Below are positions 11,345-22,999 of a DNA stretch of 64,000 nt, piece by piece (positions within the stretch are counted from its first letter, which is position 1; each line of letters starts with the position of its first letter). The stretch lies in contig OZ038321.1 in assembly GCA_964035795.1 (NCBI GenBank), forward strand, positions 10,420,324 to 10,484,323. The letters are read 5' to 3'. The notes under the pieces are model-generated. The model saw only the letters and a list, made by a program, of their open reading frames with translations, made no database searches and was not told where the DNA came from. The stretch is from Pterobdella sp. o SKG-2022 (taxonomy: Eukaryota; Annelida; Clitellata; Hirudinida; Piscicolidae). Made by a program: the position numbers and the translations under genes.

Positions 11345-11830
11345 TTACCACATCTTTCCATGCTTCGATTGCGAGATTATCTGTTAGACCATTGTGATTG
11401 TAGCCCGTTTTTTTCTTGATTTTTAAAATTCAAAAGACATTTTTTGGTTATATTTTTGTTGATTTTGCTTGTGCCAAAATGATCTAATTCAGTTAACTTG
11501 TCCAACAAGGGTAAGCTTAGAAGAAATTTGTCAAACTAAAGGTTATAGAATTGATTTTTTTGGTAAAACCAAAATCATTTTCAAAACTAGCTAAGCCCCC
11601 AAGCTAAACTTTTTCTGTTTAAGTAGTGGAATTGGTTCTGCTTTTGGTGAAAGACGAAATGCGCTAAGTATCTGGTAGTGTGCATAAAAACCATACTTTG
11701 TATCTAAAATCAATTGGCCTTCCATGTATAGGTATTGCCTTGTATTGCCCGCATGCTTTCCATAATAATCAATGTTTTATTGCTGAAGTAATTGAATCTT
11801 TTTTCTTTATTTTAATTATTCTGGAAAGAT
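11345..11830 (-). mobile_element. piggyBac-like transposase remnant, copy 3
   Basis: The minus strand across frames shows RPIDFRYKVWFLC (near 11740-11690), LGGLASFENDF (11610-11580) and FF.AYPCW / LPLLDKLTELDHFGTSKINK (11560-11440), followed by NITKKCLLNFKNQEKNG (11450-11390). These match the piggyBac catalytic domain order (KPIRFGYKVWCLC, LG..V..., DNFFTSLPLLDKL, GTIRENR..KCPL, KKK.RG). Highly decayed with stops. It is a second piggyBac lineage fragment beside the copies at 23000-24332 and 62426 onward. Confidence 0.65.
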
Positions 11831-12211
11831 TTATACAGTAGTGTAAAAAAAAATGTTTGGCATATTTGTCTGCTAAAGGAAGCTGAGAATTATCACAGGT
11901 AGATACCTGTGAATTTTATAAAACCTGTTTATTCTTATTGCAAATAAGAGTACTTCATGGCGAGTGTTTTTTTTTTCAATTTCCTGAAACATTTTCACGT
12001 TTTTTAGGGAAGCATTTTTCCGTAAACTAGGTAAACTCGTATTTTTTTTTCATTATGATGGTTTTGTTGCATTGCTCATTTGTTGGACACAGTAACAATA
12101 AAAGAAATTAGTTTATTTTTTAAAAACTGCTTGCTAAGCTTCTAGTATTCTTAAAAAGTTGTTTTTGTTAAATATAAATTAGTTTTGACGTAAATATATT
12201 CTAAATTTGTC

Positions 12212-12395
12212 GGCCCGTATAGCTCAAAAGTTAGAGCATTAGACTAATTAGCTAAAATTACTGGGTTCAACTCCATGTGGGCCAACAATTAGCACCTGTT
12301 TCACCTTGTGTTTTCGCTGCATTAAATATGTAGCAAGCGCTTTGATCTATAAGGAAAAGCGCTTTATAAACACCATATTACATTACATTACATAT
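12212..12395 (+). mobile_element. tRNA-Ile-derived SINE, copy 2
   Basis: Head GGCCCGTATAGCTCAAAAG, anticodon arm TTAGACTAATTAGCTAA (AAT), T-arm GGGTTCAACTCC, closing TGTGGGCC. The body includes AATTAGCACCTGTTTCACC and the LINE-like tail TAAGGAAAAGCGCTTTATAA followed by ATTAC repeats. This is one of the two most complete copies and shows the tail well. Confidence 0.9.
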
Positions 12396-12639
12396 ACATC
12401 CAAACTGCGTCAAAACACCAAAAGTGAGAAAAAGTTTGGCACCTACTTTTAAATCTTATAGCGTTTTTTGATTACTTTTTAAATATTTGCAATCACTTTT
12501 TAAATATTATTTGATAAATTGAAAAAAAATATTTTTAATGAAAAAACTCGGAAAATAATTTTAAAAATCTCGAAAATATTTATAAAAATTTTAATAAAAA
12601 AATTTCGTTAGTTGTCTCCACAATCTTAGAATTTGGGCT

Positions 12640-13045
12640 TATTTACTCCCTTCTCCATTGTATCGCCACAGTTCTTTTTCTCTAGAAACTTTGTCAAATT
12701 TTTCAAAGTATAATTGCACTTTCGAAATGCCTGGTCAATTGTGCTCAAAAAAACTTTAATCATGTTCATTGTGAACCCATTCTTTAAGTTTCTTCAAAGT
12801 TTTCGTGCAGTCTGTATCAATGTGCTGCAATATTGACTTTTTCACTTTTGCAGAAAGTTTTGATTTTTTTGACACCTTCCATTTGAGCCTTCGTAGTTCC
12901 ACCGGTTTTTAATAAACTTTTTATAATGACGTTAACAGCATGGAACTAATTTCTTTTATAGAATTGCCATCGAACGATTTCGAAATTATTCTCTCTCTAT
13001 CATCATCAGAAACTTTGTGGTTCAATCTCCAACATGACAAAACTA
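12640..13045 (-). pseudogene. HTH N-terminal part of a Tc1/IS630-like transposase
   Basis: The minus strand gives KVSDDDRERIISKSFDGNSI followed by KEISSMLLT (first helix-turn-helix of a Tc1/IS630-type transposase), then KKSKLSAKVKKSILQHIDTD, CTKTLKKLKEWVHNEH and ISKVQLYFEKFDKVS. The order matches the paired HTH region of such transposases. No DDE domain follows and the surroundings are AT-rich, so only the DNA-binding half survives. Stops are present. It is not the same family as the Tc1-like element at 3824-5394. Confidence 0.6.
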
Positions 13046-13344
13046 AACTTTAAGCACACGATATTTGCAATTACTAGCTTGAAAAGAAAACAGAATGAAA
13101 GCGCGAATTAGATCTAAAACATATATTCACAAAAACTTATAAAATATGAAAATCCAAATTTATTTGATGCATATTGAAAGCTTAGAAATTTTTAAAAAAA
13201 TCCGAAAAAAAAAATTTTTTAGTTTATATTTTTGAATTATTTTTGAATTTTTGAAAAAATATTAAATGAGTTTTTTTAATAATTTTTTTTTTTAGTTTAT
13301 TGAAAATATTTAAAAAATATTTAGTCGTTTGTTTTCCAAATTAT

Positions 13345-14960
13345 CTCTGCATTCAGTCATGAGCTCACTCAGAGAGGATTTGTTACCTTGTCCGTTTGGG
13401 GTGTGAGTCAACCGTCCATGCTACTCGATCATGTATTAACCACTCAGTTGAACCTAAGGTGCTTTTGAAACTTGATGTTTCTAATGCTTTCAATTGGTGG
13501 TCAGGCTAGCTCTGTCTTTAACAAAAATAATTAACGCTTTTAAAAAGATCGGCCTTCAAATCAACTCCAATAAATGTGAGCTGTTCATTTTAAACCATAC
13601 AGCGGACCTGTACGCTGACACTGTCAAACAGCCCTCTTCTATTTTGCCGTCAGTATCATTGCTTCCACGTCACTCTTGGTCAGTTTTGGGTTCTCCCCTC
13701 ACTCACGAGGCCATAGTTCCCATTCTTGATTCAGAATTAGAAGACATCCGTCGGCTTTGCTTCAAGCTAGAAAAAGTCGAACCCCATCATGCTTTCACTT
13801 TACTGGAGAACTGTTTCTCCATTCCCAACTTTGATTTATATTCTTCGAACGTGTTCTGCTTTTGTTGAGCTCATGATATTATTGGAGTTCGACTCTATCA
13901 TTCGTGCTGCTCTTTCGTCTATTTCTAATGTCTCTCTGTCCGACAAGAACTGGAAGCAAGTATCTCTTTTAAATCGTTTCGGTAGTCTAGCTTTTAGATC
14001 AGCGCGAGCCCTATCCTTGCCATGCTTCCTCTCTTCCTCATAAGCATCCTCGAGTCTCGTTTGGCTTCTTCTTTCATCTGTTTCCGACGCTCTCACGTCT
14101 GATGATCTTCAGGGGGGTAATCGTGACGTCGTTTCAGCTAGGGAATTGTGGTAGAAACATTACGGTGTTGAGCCATTAGATCCTCTGGAAAGCCAACGGA
14201 AATGGGATGATCTTTTGTGCGAGGTCGTTCTCAATGATTTGCTTGTAGATGCAGACCAGTGGGACCTTTGTCGTCTTCTTGCTGCTAAGTCGGTACACTC
14301 CGCCGCGTGGTGGGAAGCTGTGCCAATTCCCGTTTTAGGAAATTTTTTAGGTGCAGAGGAGCTTCGGGTGGCGGTTGTACTTCGAGTAGGGGTTAATATT
14401 TTTGGAGACCCAACATGCCTTTGCAAGTGTGGTGTAAGGATGGACGCAAAAGGTTACCATGGCCTTTTGACTGAACGACGGCAGACTCCCCAGACACGCC
14501 GAGATCAACTCCATAGTCATGAGATGCCTGGAGAAGATCGGCTTGCCAAGTATCCTTGAACCATCAGGGCTCGACAGGGGTGATGGTCATCTTCTTGATG
14601 GCATAACGACCTTTAGGTGGAAGCATGGAAAATGCTTGGTCTGGGACGCAACAGTTGTTGACGCTTTCTCCAAGTCCCACATAATCGCCAGCTCCATTGA
14701 GTCGGGCTCGACCTCAAAAACTGTGGAACTTAAAAAGCCACAAATATCAGGGCTTGGTGGGCAACTTCCGTTTTCAACCCGTTGCTTTCAAGACAACGGG
14801 CGGCTGCGGACCAGCAGGTTTGTTGAGGAGTTAGGTGAAAAAGTTATTGAGGCGACTGGGGACCCTATGGAGGCAGTCTGGTTGCGCCAGAAGATATCCC
14901 TGGCAATTGTCCGCCGCAATGCTACCAGCATTCTTTGCTCCATCCGCTCTCCTTCTTAAG
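13345..14960 (+). mobile_element. Retroelement remnant with R2-like endonuclease module
   Basis: A GC-richer island. In order on the plus strand: PKVLLKLDVSNAFN (RT motif with catalytic D, about 13450-13490), IGLQINSNKCELF (post-palm motif), VLGSPLTHEAIVPILDSELE, a thumb (LLENCFSIPNFDLYSS, LSDKNWKQVSLL..FGSLAFRSA), a Cys/His knuckle LCKCGVRMDAKGYHGLL, then GLDRGDGHLLDGITTFRWKH and GKCLVWDATVVDAFSKSHII, ending at RQKISLAIVRRNATSILCS. The last part resembles the restriction-like (PD-D/E-XK) endonuclease of site-specific LINEs, where RPD...D is expected; here RPD reads LLD. The palm with its YxDD box is deleted and frames shift. Confidence 0.65.
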
Positions 14961-14999
14961 TGTAATTTTTTTTTAAGTTTATTTCGTTATTTGTTTTTT

Positions 15000-16140
15000 G
15001 TGCAATAATATGACTTAATTTTGGTTTAAATAAAAATTATCATCCTTTAAAAAGTGATTTCAAAAATTTTAAAAATGAGATTGAAAAAAGTGATCGAAAA
15101 ACTTTATATTACTGAAATCTTTTGCTTAGTAATGTTTTTGCTAGATTTCTTATAATTTGTTGTCCAAAGGTTTCGTTTACCGGGTTATTATCAATGATTT
15201 TCTTCAAATTCTTTAACCCATATTTTAAAGATTTTTTTTTCGTTTTTTAACTCACTAAATATTTCATTAAATTTTTCAAATATTAGTTTTTTGGATGCAT
15301 TAGTTTTTTTGTTATGGATCTGATGTCGATGGTTCTATTTGTGTTGAAAAATTATCATCAGTTCTATTAGCAATGTAATGTGTATGCTTACAGATTGTTC
15401 TTAATTCATAATCGCTACATGAACAAACATATGAAAGTAAAAATTTTGGACTTTATTGCACAACGTTCCTCTTGGCATCCTTCAGTTATTTTATGGTTGT
15501 TTCAACACTGTTTAACGTCGGGGAAATTTATTACATTAAGCAAAAATAGCTAGAATTTTTGGCAAGTATAGCCTTAGCATAAAACGTTAATTTAGTTTTG
15601 GGTTGTTGATTCTGCTCTCAGTAAAAGTTAGCATTTGCTTTTCCTCTGTAAATTGTAAGTCTTCAAATATGTTCTCGGCACTGGAGGTTAATGTGTTTAT
15701 TACCTTTATTTTTTATACTGCAACGTATTATTATTTTTTATCGTAATTTTTATGAACCACTAAGTTTGTTTATTTTTTTCTTTTTTTTATTGGTCATTCT
15801 TAAAGTGCTTTTCTCTTCCATTGTGTGAATAGACCTTTTGTATGTTGTTTAGTGTTTTTAGTAAATTATGTTTTTATCTATATCTAATATAATTAATATG
15901 ATAAATAATATAAATTTCAATACTTCCATTGCTGTGAATGCCTTTGTCAAGCTGCCTCCATTGTTTTCATATATTATTTGTATCAAAAAACTTATCTCGT
16001 ATACAGCATTATATTTATTCCATTAAGTTGTACATAAATGATTTATATAAATAATTATATATATTTTAATATTTCATTCATATTCGGTTCTTAATTTTTT
16101 TTTCTATTTTTATTATATACACATCTATATATTTAAATGA
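15000..16140. other. AT-rich region with a solo MITE arm
   Basis: No gene recognised. At 15540-15592 a stretch reading TATAGCCTTAGCATAAAACG resembles one arm of the hairpin repeat at 42003-42146. The rest is low-complexity AT sequence. Confidence 0.5.
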
Positions 16141-16143
16141 TAA

Positions 16144-16290
16144 TAAAAGTAAGGACAACAAACACAATGTATTTATTAAATGACACAAAGCTTTTCGTAA
16201 GGCTAGCTTACATAATCACTTCGTAATGTAAGCTAGCCTTACAAAAAGCTTCGTGTCATAAATACTTTGTGTTTGTTGTCCTTACTTTTA
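16144..16290. mobile_element. Palindromic MITE, copy 1
   Basis: An almost perfect 147-bp hairpin: TAAAAGTAAGGACAACAAAC at the left is the complement of GTTTGTTGTCCTTACTTTTA at the right, and the arms continue through AAGCTTTTCGTAAGGCTAGC to a short loop. It contains no coding sequence. The core is shared with the hairpin at 24414-24577. This fits a foldback or miniature inverted-repeat element. Confidence 0.85.
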
Positions 16291-16539
16291 GTTTAAGGCT
16301 ATTGTACTTTACATGATAATGATTGAAAATTGACTAGAATTTTTTTATTTAAAAAATTATTAAATTGACAATTTTTAGTAATTGATTATATTTAATTGAT
16401 ATTATGCATTCAATGTTCAATTTTTGCAATAAAATAGTAAATAGATATTTTTGTCTAAATATGATTTTTTCAAGAATCTAGTTGATGCGTGAAAGTCGCT
16501 AGATTAGTTTAACTTACATTTAACTTACATTATCGTTAA

Positions 16540-18760
16540 CTTACATCATCAAGATAGACTCAGTCAATCAAGTTTATTTTAAATCTCAGTGTGCATTTAG
16601 TGAACAAACGTCTACAACTGATAATCTCTTTACTACCCGCCAATCAAGAGCGAAATCTCGTGAACTCAAAATATCTTTGCATATCTATAAGTCAAAAAAC
16701 TGGATAATCTCATTCGTGCCATGTTTCCATAATCAATTATTATTGAGTCAATATCAGGACTAATAAAAGTTTTTTGAGTGACTCTTGCTTTATGTAGTTT
16801 TTTATGCTTCTTGTCTTCGTCATTGATGCAAATGAAATTTGCAGTAATTTGTTGATGTGAATCTTCATGCTTATATCTTTGTCGAAATTTTAACTGAATC
16901 CAAAATAATTATATGATCATTTCATCATCTTTTATTAGACCCATTAGTATTCATGCTCACTCAGTCTCCTTCTCTGATCACCCTCTTATTCAATCTTCCT
17001 TCCCTACTTACCCTATTAAACTCTCCTCCACTGTCAATGTATCTACTCGCTCTTAGTCTTAACTTCATAAAAATCTTTTCATCCAACTTCTCTCTGCTTC
17101 TTCCATAATTTTTTCGACAACCAGATTTTTTCTATTAAAACTGATAGCTCATAATCTTAAACTTCCTTAGCTTTTTCTGCTTCTTTCGTCTCTTTCTTTT
17201 CCTTTTCACCCATTACCTTCAAAGACCTCATCACCACCATCAAATCTGTATTCTCATCTTTCTGTTCTCTTGACCTATTTCTACCCAAAACTTTCAGTGA
17301 TCTTTCCTCCTTCTTCTACCCAATCATTTTCAATCTTATGAATCTTTCTCTAGCTACCTCTAAATTTCCCACCTCTTTTAAATCATCTATCATTACTGTA
17401 AAAATCTTCTCTCATTTTTAGTTACTGCCCTATATCGAACCTTTCTTCTTTCTCCAAAAAACTGAAAAACTATCTACCTCCAACTTTCAGACTTTCTTAT
17501 TTCTAACAATTTTCTTTCTACTCAAGCTGGTTTTCGACCCTCCCACTCTACTGAAACTTACCATCTAAAATCTCTAATGATGCTTCGACTCTGGTAAGCT
17601 TTTTCTTCTCCTTCCTCTTCTGCTTTTGATATTGTTGACAATTCACTTTAACTCACCATCTCAACTCTTCTTTTGATGTTTATGGCTTTTCTTTCCTGGC
17701 TTACCTAATATCTTTCTAATCGTTCTTTCGCTGTCTTTATTAACAACTCTTCTTCTCTCTTTCTGTTCCTTATGGTGCTCCTCAAAGATCTGTCCATGGG
17801 CTTCTACTCTTTATTCTTTATACTTCTCATCTTTTTTGTCTCATTGAATCTTTCTACTTCCAATGTCAGCTCTTTGTTGATGACACTTACATATACTCTT
17901 CTTTTCTTTTTTCTTCTTTTTCTTCTACTCTCAAAAAGTTTAATCTTCTGTCTTTATTCTATTTTTTCTTAGTGACTTTTTGCATCTTAATCTTGATTCT
18001 CCTAAATTCAACTTTATCTATCTTTCCTAATAAAAAATCTTTTCCCCCTTCTCTCCCTCCCATCACGATTTTTAAAACATTACTATTCATCCTTCCTCCA
18101 CTATTTGCAGTCTAGGTTTTTCTTGTGGTTCTTTCCTTTCTTTCATACCTCAAAATTTTCCTGTTGCTTCTTTTTGTTTTCACCACCTTCATCGCATCAG
18201 ACAGATTTCTTATTACCTCGATGATGCCTCTTTCAAGATTCTTGTCTGCTCTTTTGTTCTCTGCCTTCTTGACTACTGTAATTTTTTATATTATAATCAT
18301 CCTAAATCTTTTTACTGAAGCTTTGAAATTTGCTGCTCGCTTGGTCTCATACTCCTAAATTTTCTCATATCCATCCATCTTTCATCAATCTCCACCGGCT
18401 ACCTCTTCACTTTCGCTCTGCCTTCAAAATCTGTTTTCTTATGTATAAAATCTTTCATTTCAGTTCCCCTTCCTATCTTTCTAACCTCTTACTACCTCCT
18501 AACCGTGCTGGCCTACGGTCCTTTACCCGCTCTCAGCTCTTCATTATCTCTCCCTTTCATTCCTACGCGAAACTACTTTTTCTTTTTCTGGTCTTTTCTC
18601 TGAAATTCTTTTTTTCTAAATCTCAAACTATTTATTTATTCTCTTTTTCTTAAAAACCTGAAAACTCATTTGCAAACAGTTCATAGCAATGCGTCTCTGA
18701 ACCATGCGTAAAAGGAGCTAAACAAGCTTTCACATTATTATTATATTTATTATATTATTA
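16540..18760 (+). mobile_element. CR1/jockey-like LINE, heavily decayed
   Basis: A T/C-rich plus-strand region with LINE order. SLITQSIKFILNLSVHLVNK-like text opens at about 16560; FSDHPLIQSSFPT (endonuclease SDH-like) lies at about 16970; TYPTYNFQTFLFLTIFFLLKLVF..PTLLKLTI-like RT text (normally QAGFR...ST) at about 17500-17570; FADDTY-like residues (CQLFVDDTYIYSSFL) at about 17865-17905; and finally FHQSPPATSSLSLCLQNLFS / INLHRLPLHFRSAFKICFL at 18380-18440 (the LHWLPV..R..FKI motif). The 3' end is near 18740 with TTATTATTAT. Many stops; motif readings before 17500 are tentative. Confidence 0.55.
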
Positions 18761-18767
18761 ATTTTTT

Positions 18768-18832
18768 TTGCTAACATTTTAGAATAAGGCTAAACTTATC
18801 GAAAATTATAGCTGTTTTTTTTGGCTCAATAA
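18768..18832 (+). repeat. Solo arm of hairpin repeat family 2
   Basis: AAGGCTAAACTTATCGAAAA and the flanking GCTAACATTTTAGAA resemble the right arm of the hairpin repeat at 42003-42146. It lies directly after the 3' end of the decayed LINE. Confidence 0.5.
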
Positions 18833-18904
18833 ATTTGCCAAAGCTCTTCCATAAACCGACGTGAAAATAATTGTTAAATATTGTTTATGTAAATTTAAGA
18901 TGTT

Positions 18905-19545
18905 ACTGAAAAGTTACATTATTACAAAAACTGGTTGGGTTGGCAGTTTGTATATGTTTCTAGATGTTGAAAACCAAATAACTTCCTTTTTTGAACTTTT
19001 GAGTTTTATTTGGTTGGCTTTCATCCAAGCTGCAATTTCCTCAATACACTTTGACATTCTCTCGCAAATCCATTGATGCATCAAATGAAAAATGCCTGAC
19101 GGCATATTGATGAATTTGTAAATTATAAGCTGCAGTTTATTCCAAGTTAGCTGTGTTTAATGTGAACAAAAGCGGTCCAAGAACAGAACCTTGGAGTGCT
19201 CCAGTAGAGTGAACGTTTGGTGTTGGTTCTATTTTGGGCATTTGACATTGAATGATTTGTTTGAAAAAATCTCTGAGCCATTCAAGACAGAGGTTATTTA
19301 AGCCAAATGATTCATGTAATTTTCTGGTTAGTATTTGGTGATCTATCAAGTTAAAGGCAGAAGAAAAATCGAGAAGGACGAGTAGGGATATTTTTTTGTT
19401 GTTATCTGTTCCAAAATATCGGTATAAACCTTTAGTAAAGCTGTTTCTGTTGAATAATGGCGACAATAAGTTGACTGAAAGAGATTATTGTTGTCGATGT
19501 GATTAATGAATCATGGAAAAACTATAAGTTCAAGCAGTTTTGATA
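18905..19545 (-). mobile_element. CR1/L2-type LINE reverse transcriptase fragment
   Basis: The minus strand 19466-19137 reads SLLVLLDFSSAFNLIDHQIL (RT motif with LDFS.AFD.IDH), LNNLCLEWLRDFF, then STGALQGSVLGPLLFTLNTA (G.PQGSVLGP.LF). A second open piece at 19105-18914 continues IAAWMKANQIKLKSSKKEVI (the W...N.LKLN..KTE motif). The YADD box between the two pieces is lost at a frame break near 19110-19137. About 200 residues of RT remain. Confidence 0.8.
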
Positions 19546-19790
19546 GCACCGTTTAGTTTGAAATGGGTCGATATGATGAAAGAACCTCCCGATTCAGATT
19601 TGCTAACTCGCCATTGTAATCAAACTGTGAAGTGCTTGTTCGCGAACCGAAATGGTGAGTTCCTTGAAACTTTCCTCCAACAACACAACCTTTTAGCGGA
19701 TAACACGCTAAAAACCTCATCGAAAGTTATGAACATGGAGACATCCTTGCTAGGCACCTTGCTAAATTATTATTATTAATTCATTTATAA
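19545..19790 (+). other. Possible LINE endonuclease scrap
   Basis: The plus strand 19540-19779 is open and contains NRNGEFLETFLQQHNLLADN, resembling the (R)NGE.L..F...N.L..NT stretch in LINE endonucleases. No second motif supports it, so it may be chance. Confidence 0.35.
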
Positions 19791-20890
19791 GGTGCAAAGT
19801 TTGCAAACTAAGTTTGCTGAGAGGCGCTTGCGTAGTTAAAAGAACTACAGAGGAATGCGGCTATAAAGATGCGTGTTTAAAGGCTTTTGAAAATGTGTCA
19901 AAGAAAGGGAAAGACGCAGATTAAGTAGAAAAAAATTTCTTATATGAGGGGCGGTATGAAAAAGAGCTGATGCTGCCATAAATCAGAGTTCGAAGACTTT
20001 AAAGACTCATAAATCTTTGGGATAGAAAGGAACTCACATAAATAAGCCGGTTGATTTAAATAAAGAATATTAGCGGTGAACCACATTAACTCGAACTGGG
20101 CTCTTATGCGACCGGCAACCAATGAAGGCGATCGAGGCAAGCTCGAGATGATAAATCGGCTTGAAGGACAGTTTTGGCAGCGTGATTTCGGAGAGATTGC
20201 TCTACCACTTGTTTGATCACATGGAAATGAAAATTAGATGCTTGTATAACTTAAGAGGCAAAGTGTGTAAAGTTTAGACTAGGATCGAGAGTTTTTTCTA
20301 GTATCTTCAGTTTGGACTTAACGAAAAGAGAAGGGCCGCCAAAGGTAACTTTGGAAGGAAGATTGGATTTGGAGAGGAGTATAGGACAACAAGAAACATC
20401 ACTGCTTTTTTTAGAAAACCAGAAATTGAGTTCGGTGATGCATTCAAAAATTTCACGGAGATTAGAGTGAGGATCAAGACAAGAGGCACCGGTAAAGAGT
20501 GATATCACCAGCAAACTTATGATATAAAACGGCGTGCTTTTGTATGATTTCGCTAATAGGAGAAGAATAAGAAGAAAATAGTATGTGCCCAAAAACGGAA
20601 CCTTGGGGTCACCAAAACGAAGAGAAGTAGGAATAGGTGAGCTACCTATTTTAACGAATTGTTTGCATTTTGATTGTTAGGAATGAAATCAGGGTAAAGC
20701 AATGCCAGAAATGTGAAAGTAGTTAAAAAACATGAAAAAAGAACCTCTTGAAAACATTCCTTTCTTAAATTTTCAAAATGGCGCTGAAATTTGAAATTGG
20801 ACGATATAACCATCAAGGCTACATGGGGTCCAAGCTATTATTTTTCAGTAAGGAGGTTATCTGCGCCGTTTTGAACGATGTTGGTAAAGT
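19790..20890 (-). mobile_element. Jockey/CR1-like LINE copy A
   Basis: Minus strand. 20592-20251 carries LLVISLFTGASCLDPHSNLR (position of the ADD box), CITELNFWFSKKSSDVSC, SKSNLPSKVTFGGPS and LKILEKTLDPSLNFTHF (normally K.LGV..D..L.F..H). 20140-19940 continues with the C-terminal part. The 3' leader region 19900-19795 matches the copy at 35800-35890 and ends in TTATTATTAATTC. The N-terminal RT part reaches 20880. Same family as copy B at 35780-37610. Broken by frameshifts. Confidence 0.75.
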
Positions 20891-20975
20891 GCTTTGATTA
20901 TTATTTTGATACTTTTTTTATTCAACTAAAATTTTCTAAAAATTCAACTTTGTTATATTTCATTAGTATATTTTC
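20890..20975. repeat. Decayed copy of hairpin repeat family 3
   Basis: TTTTTTATTCAACTAAAATT and the following CAACTTTGTTATATTTCATT match the left arm and centre of the hairpin at 59488-59628. The right arm has decayed. Confidence 0.5.
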
Positions 20976-21184
20976 AAATAATCCAAATGGATCACATGAA
21001 ACTTCATTGTCAAAAGGCGAGAGCACTCTCAATCAAAGCAATAATATCTAAAAAAATTAGATTGCATATTAATTTAAAAAATAATCTCACTCTAAGCTAT
21101 CCACTCAGCATTGAATGAACTAGCCGAATTTACTGAACTACCGAGCTAAACTAACTGAAACTCAGAATTTCGCGCATAAATATA

Positions 21185-22235
21185 ATTTTCGTCTTTAGAC
21201 ATAATCACAGTTAATAATTTCTCGATACGCATATTTATCAATTTTTTCAATCTTGTTCATGTTTTTTTGAGGGAGTTCATGTCCTTTATTAATGTATTGA
21301 AAATGATTGATGGTGATCTGCCTCTTTTTCTCTTGGAATTCACTAGGGCTTTTTTTCAAGATGTTTTTGGCCGGTGGGTCGTTACGGCATATGTGTCCCA
21401 GCATTTTCAACCTTCTCAGTCTCACTTCCTGGTGCAGCAGTGGCATGATGAAGTCGCATTCTTCGTTTTTCATAACATCTGACCAATGCACTTTTTTTAG
21501 TCTTCGTATGTGTTTTCTTTGGAAGAAGTCTATTGAGCTTCTGATGCTTTTTGAGTCTACCCAAGCACTGCAGCCATATCGGAAAATTGAGAAGACATAA
21601 GTTTTATAAATTCTTTTTTTTTTTTCTTTACTTATCCCGCTATTCAAAATTTGGGTTTAATCTGTTCATCGCAAGGGTTGTCAGTTTTCTTTTTTTGATG
21701 TTTTCACATGTTCTGAAGTAACTTCCGAGGATTTTCATTGTCTTCTCCCGCTGTTCTCTTCATTAATCAATAGGACTCATTTGCGGATTATTGCTTCAAT
21801 TTCATCTAGTTTGATGTCACTTAGTGAGACGTAGTTTACGTCATCGGCGTAGATGTGTTCATAGGAGTTTTTTGGGTAGGTGGCTCTTATGTCTTTTATG
21901 CATGCTTCTAGGTATACCGTGAACAAACAGGGCTCAGAGCATCTACTTGAGAGCATCCTATGTTTGTGGTAAAGCTTTGCAAGTGCTTTTATTGTATCTT
22001 ATGGCTAAGATGGTGTTTGTTAAAAGAAGTTCGATTATTTTGAATTCAGATTCTGGGATTGTGGTGCTTAAAATTTATATGAGTTTTTTCCCTTTATATG
22101 GTGTCAAAAGCAGACGACAGATAGATACTGGTTATTTTCATTTTACATCCTGATTTCACTTTGTCTTCAATTGTTATTTTATGTTGTTGACTTAGTTGGT
22201 AAAAGCCGCATATACTCAGCAAAAAAATTTGAACC
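21185..22235 (-). mobile_element. LINE with RT and C-terminal domain
   Basis: Minus strand. RT residues SAFDTI and DALSPVCS-like near 22160-21920, the catalytic box IYADDVNYVSLSDIK at about 21880-21830, then the C-terminal domain at 21647-21195: KRIYKTYVFSIFRYGCSAWV, RRLKKVHWSDVMKNEECDF and RLRRLKMLGHICRNDPPAKN (normally R..W.GH..R). The catalytic YADD is intact but stops and shifts lie on both sides. Confidence 0.75.
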
Positions 22236-22665
22236 GGTTAAGAGAAAGTTAAGTTTGCGGTTTAAAACTAAGTTATTAATTCTTCATAGAATTAAATAAT
22301 TATCAAAAACTTAGAAATTTAGAATATTGAAAAATAAACTTCTTATACTTGAACTAATTAAAAACTGACATAAGTTCAAACAAAAGTTAAGATTTAAAGC
22401 CAAACTTCAAGAAATAAGCTTCAAATTTTAAAGTTGAAAAAACACAAATAAATATGTTGAAATTGGAGATTTTTTTCAATAAAATTTAATGATTCCATTT
22501 ATTTCAATCATTTTTAGTTTTTGAAAAAAATAAAGGGTCAAAAATTCAAAACTTGATAAAAAAATTGCATCCAAATATTTTTCGTTCAATGGATCTTCAT
22601 AATATGTTTGTAAATTTCTAAATGGTTGTTTTTTCTGTAATTCGATTGTTTTTTCCGTGGCCCTC

Positions 22666-22833
22666 TAATGTAATTTAATACGGTATTTATAATGCACTTT
22701 TCCTTGTAGCTCAAAGCGCTTGCTACAAATTTAATGTAGCGAAAACACACTGTGTAACAGCTGCCGGCCCACACGGGATCGAACCAGGTAACTTCGATAA
22801 TTAGTCTGCTTTACCAGCTGAGCTATACGGGCC
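22666..22833 (-). mobile_element. tRNA-Ile-derived SINE, copy 3 (minus)
   Basis: On the minus strand the head reads GGCCCGTATAGCTCAGCTGG with the T-arm GGTTCGATCCC intact, then the shared body with GTGTTTTCGCTACATTAAAT and GTAGCAAGCGCTTTGAGCTA, and the tail GTATTAAATTACATTA. Its A and B boxes are the best preserved of the five copies. Confidence 0.9.
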
Positions 22834-22999
22834 GACCCTGCAAATGGCGTAAATGTAAATGATTATTTTTTCTGCGACCCGTTTTAATTTATTGTTTTAA
22901 TGATTTTATTGGAAGTAATCTTTATGGAAATTATACATTATATAGTGGAATTTTTGAAAATGAAACTGAAAAATTGTCAATATATATCATGGGGTTAAA

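Noticed and set aside
17772..18653. Membrane protein gene
   Set aside because: Hydrophobic frames come from T/C-rich decayed LINE sequence, and LINE motifs appear in order.
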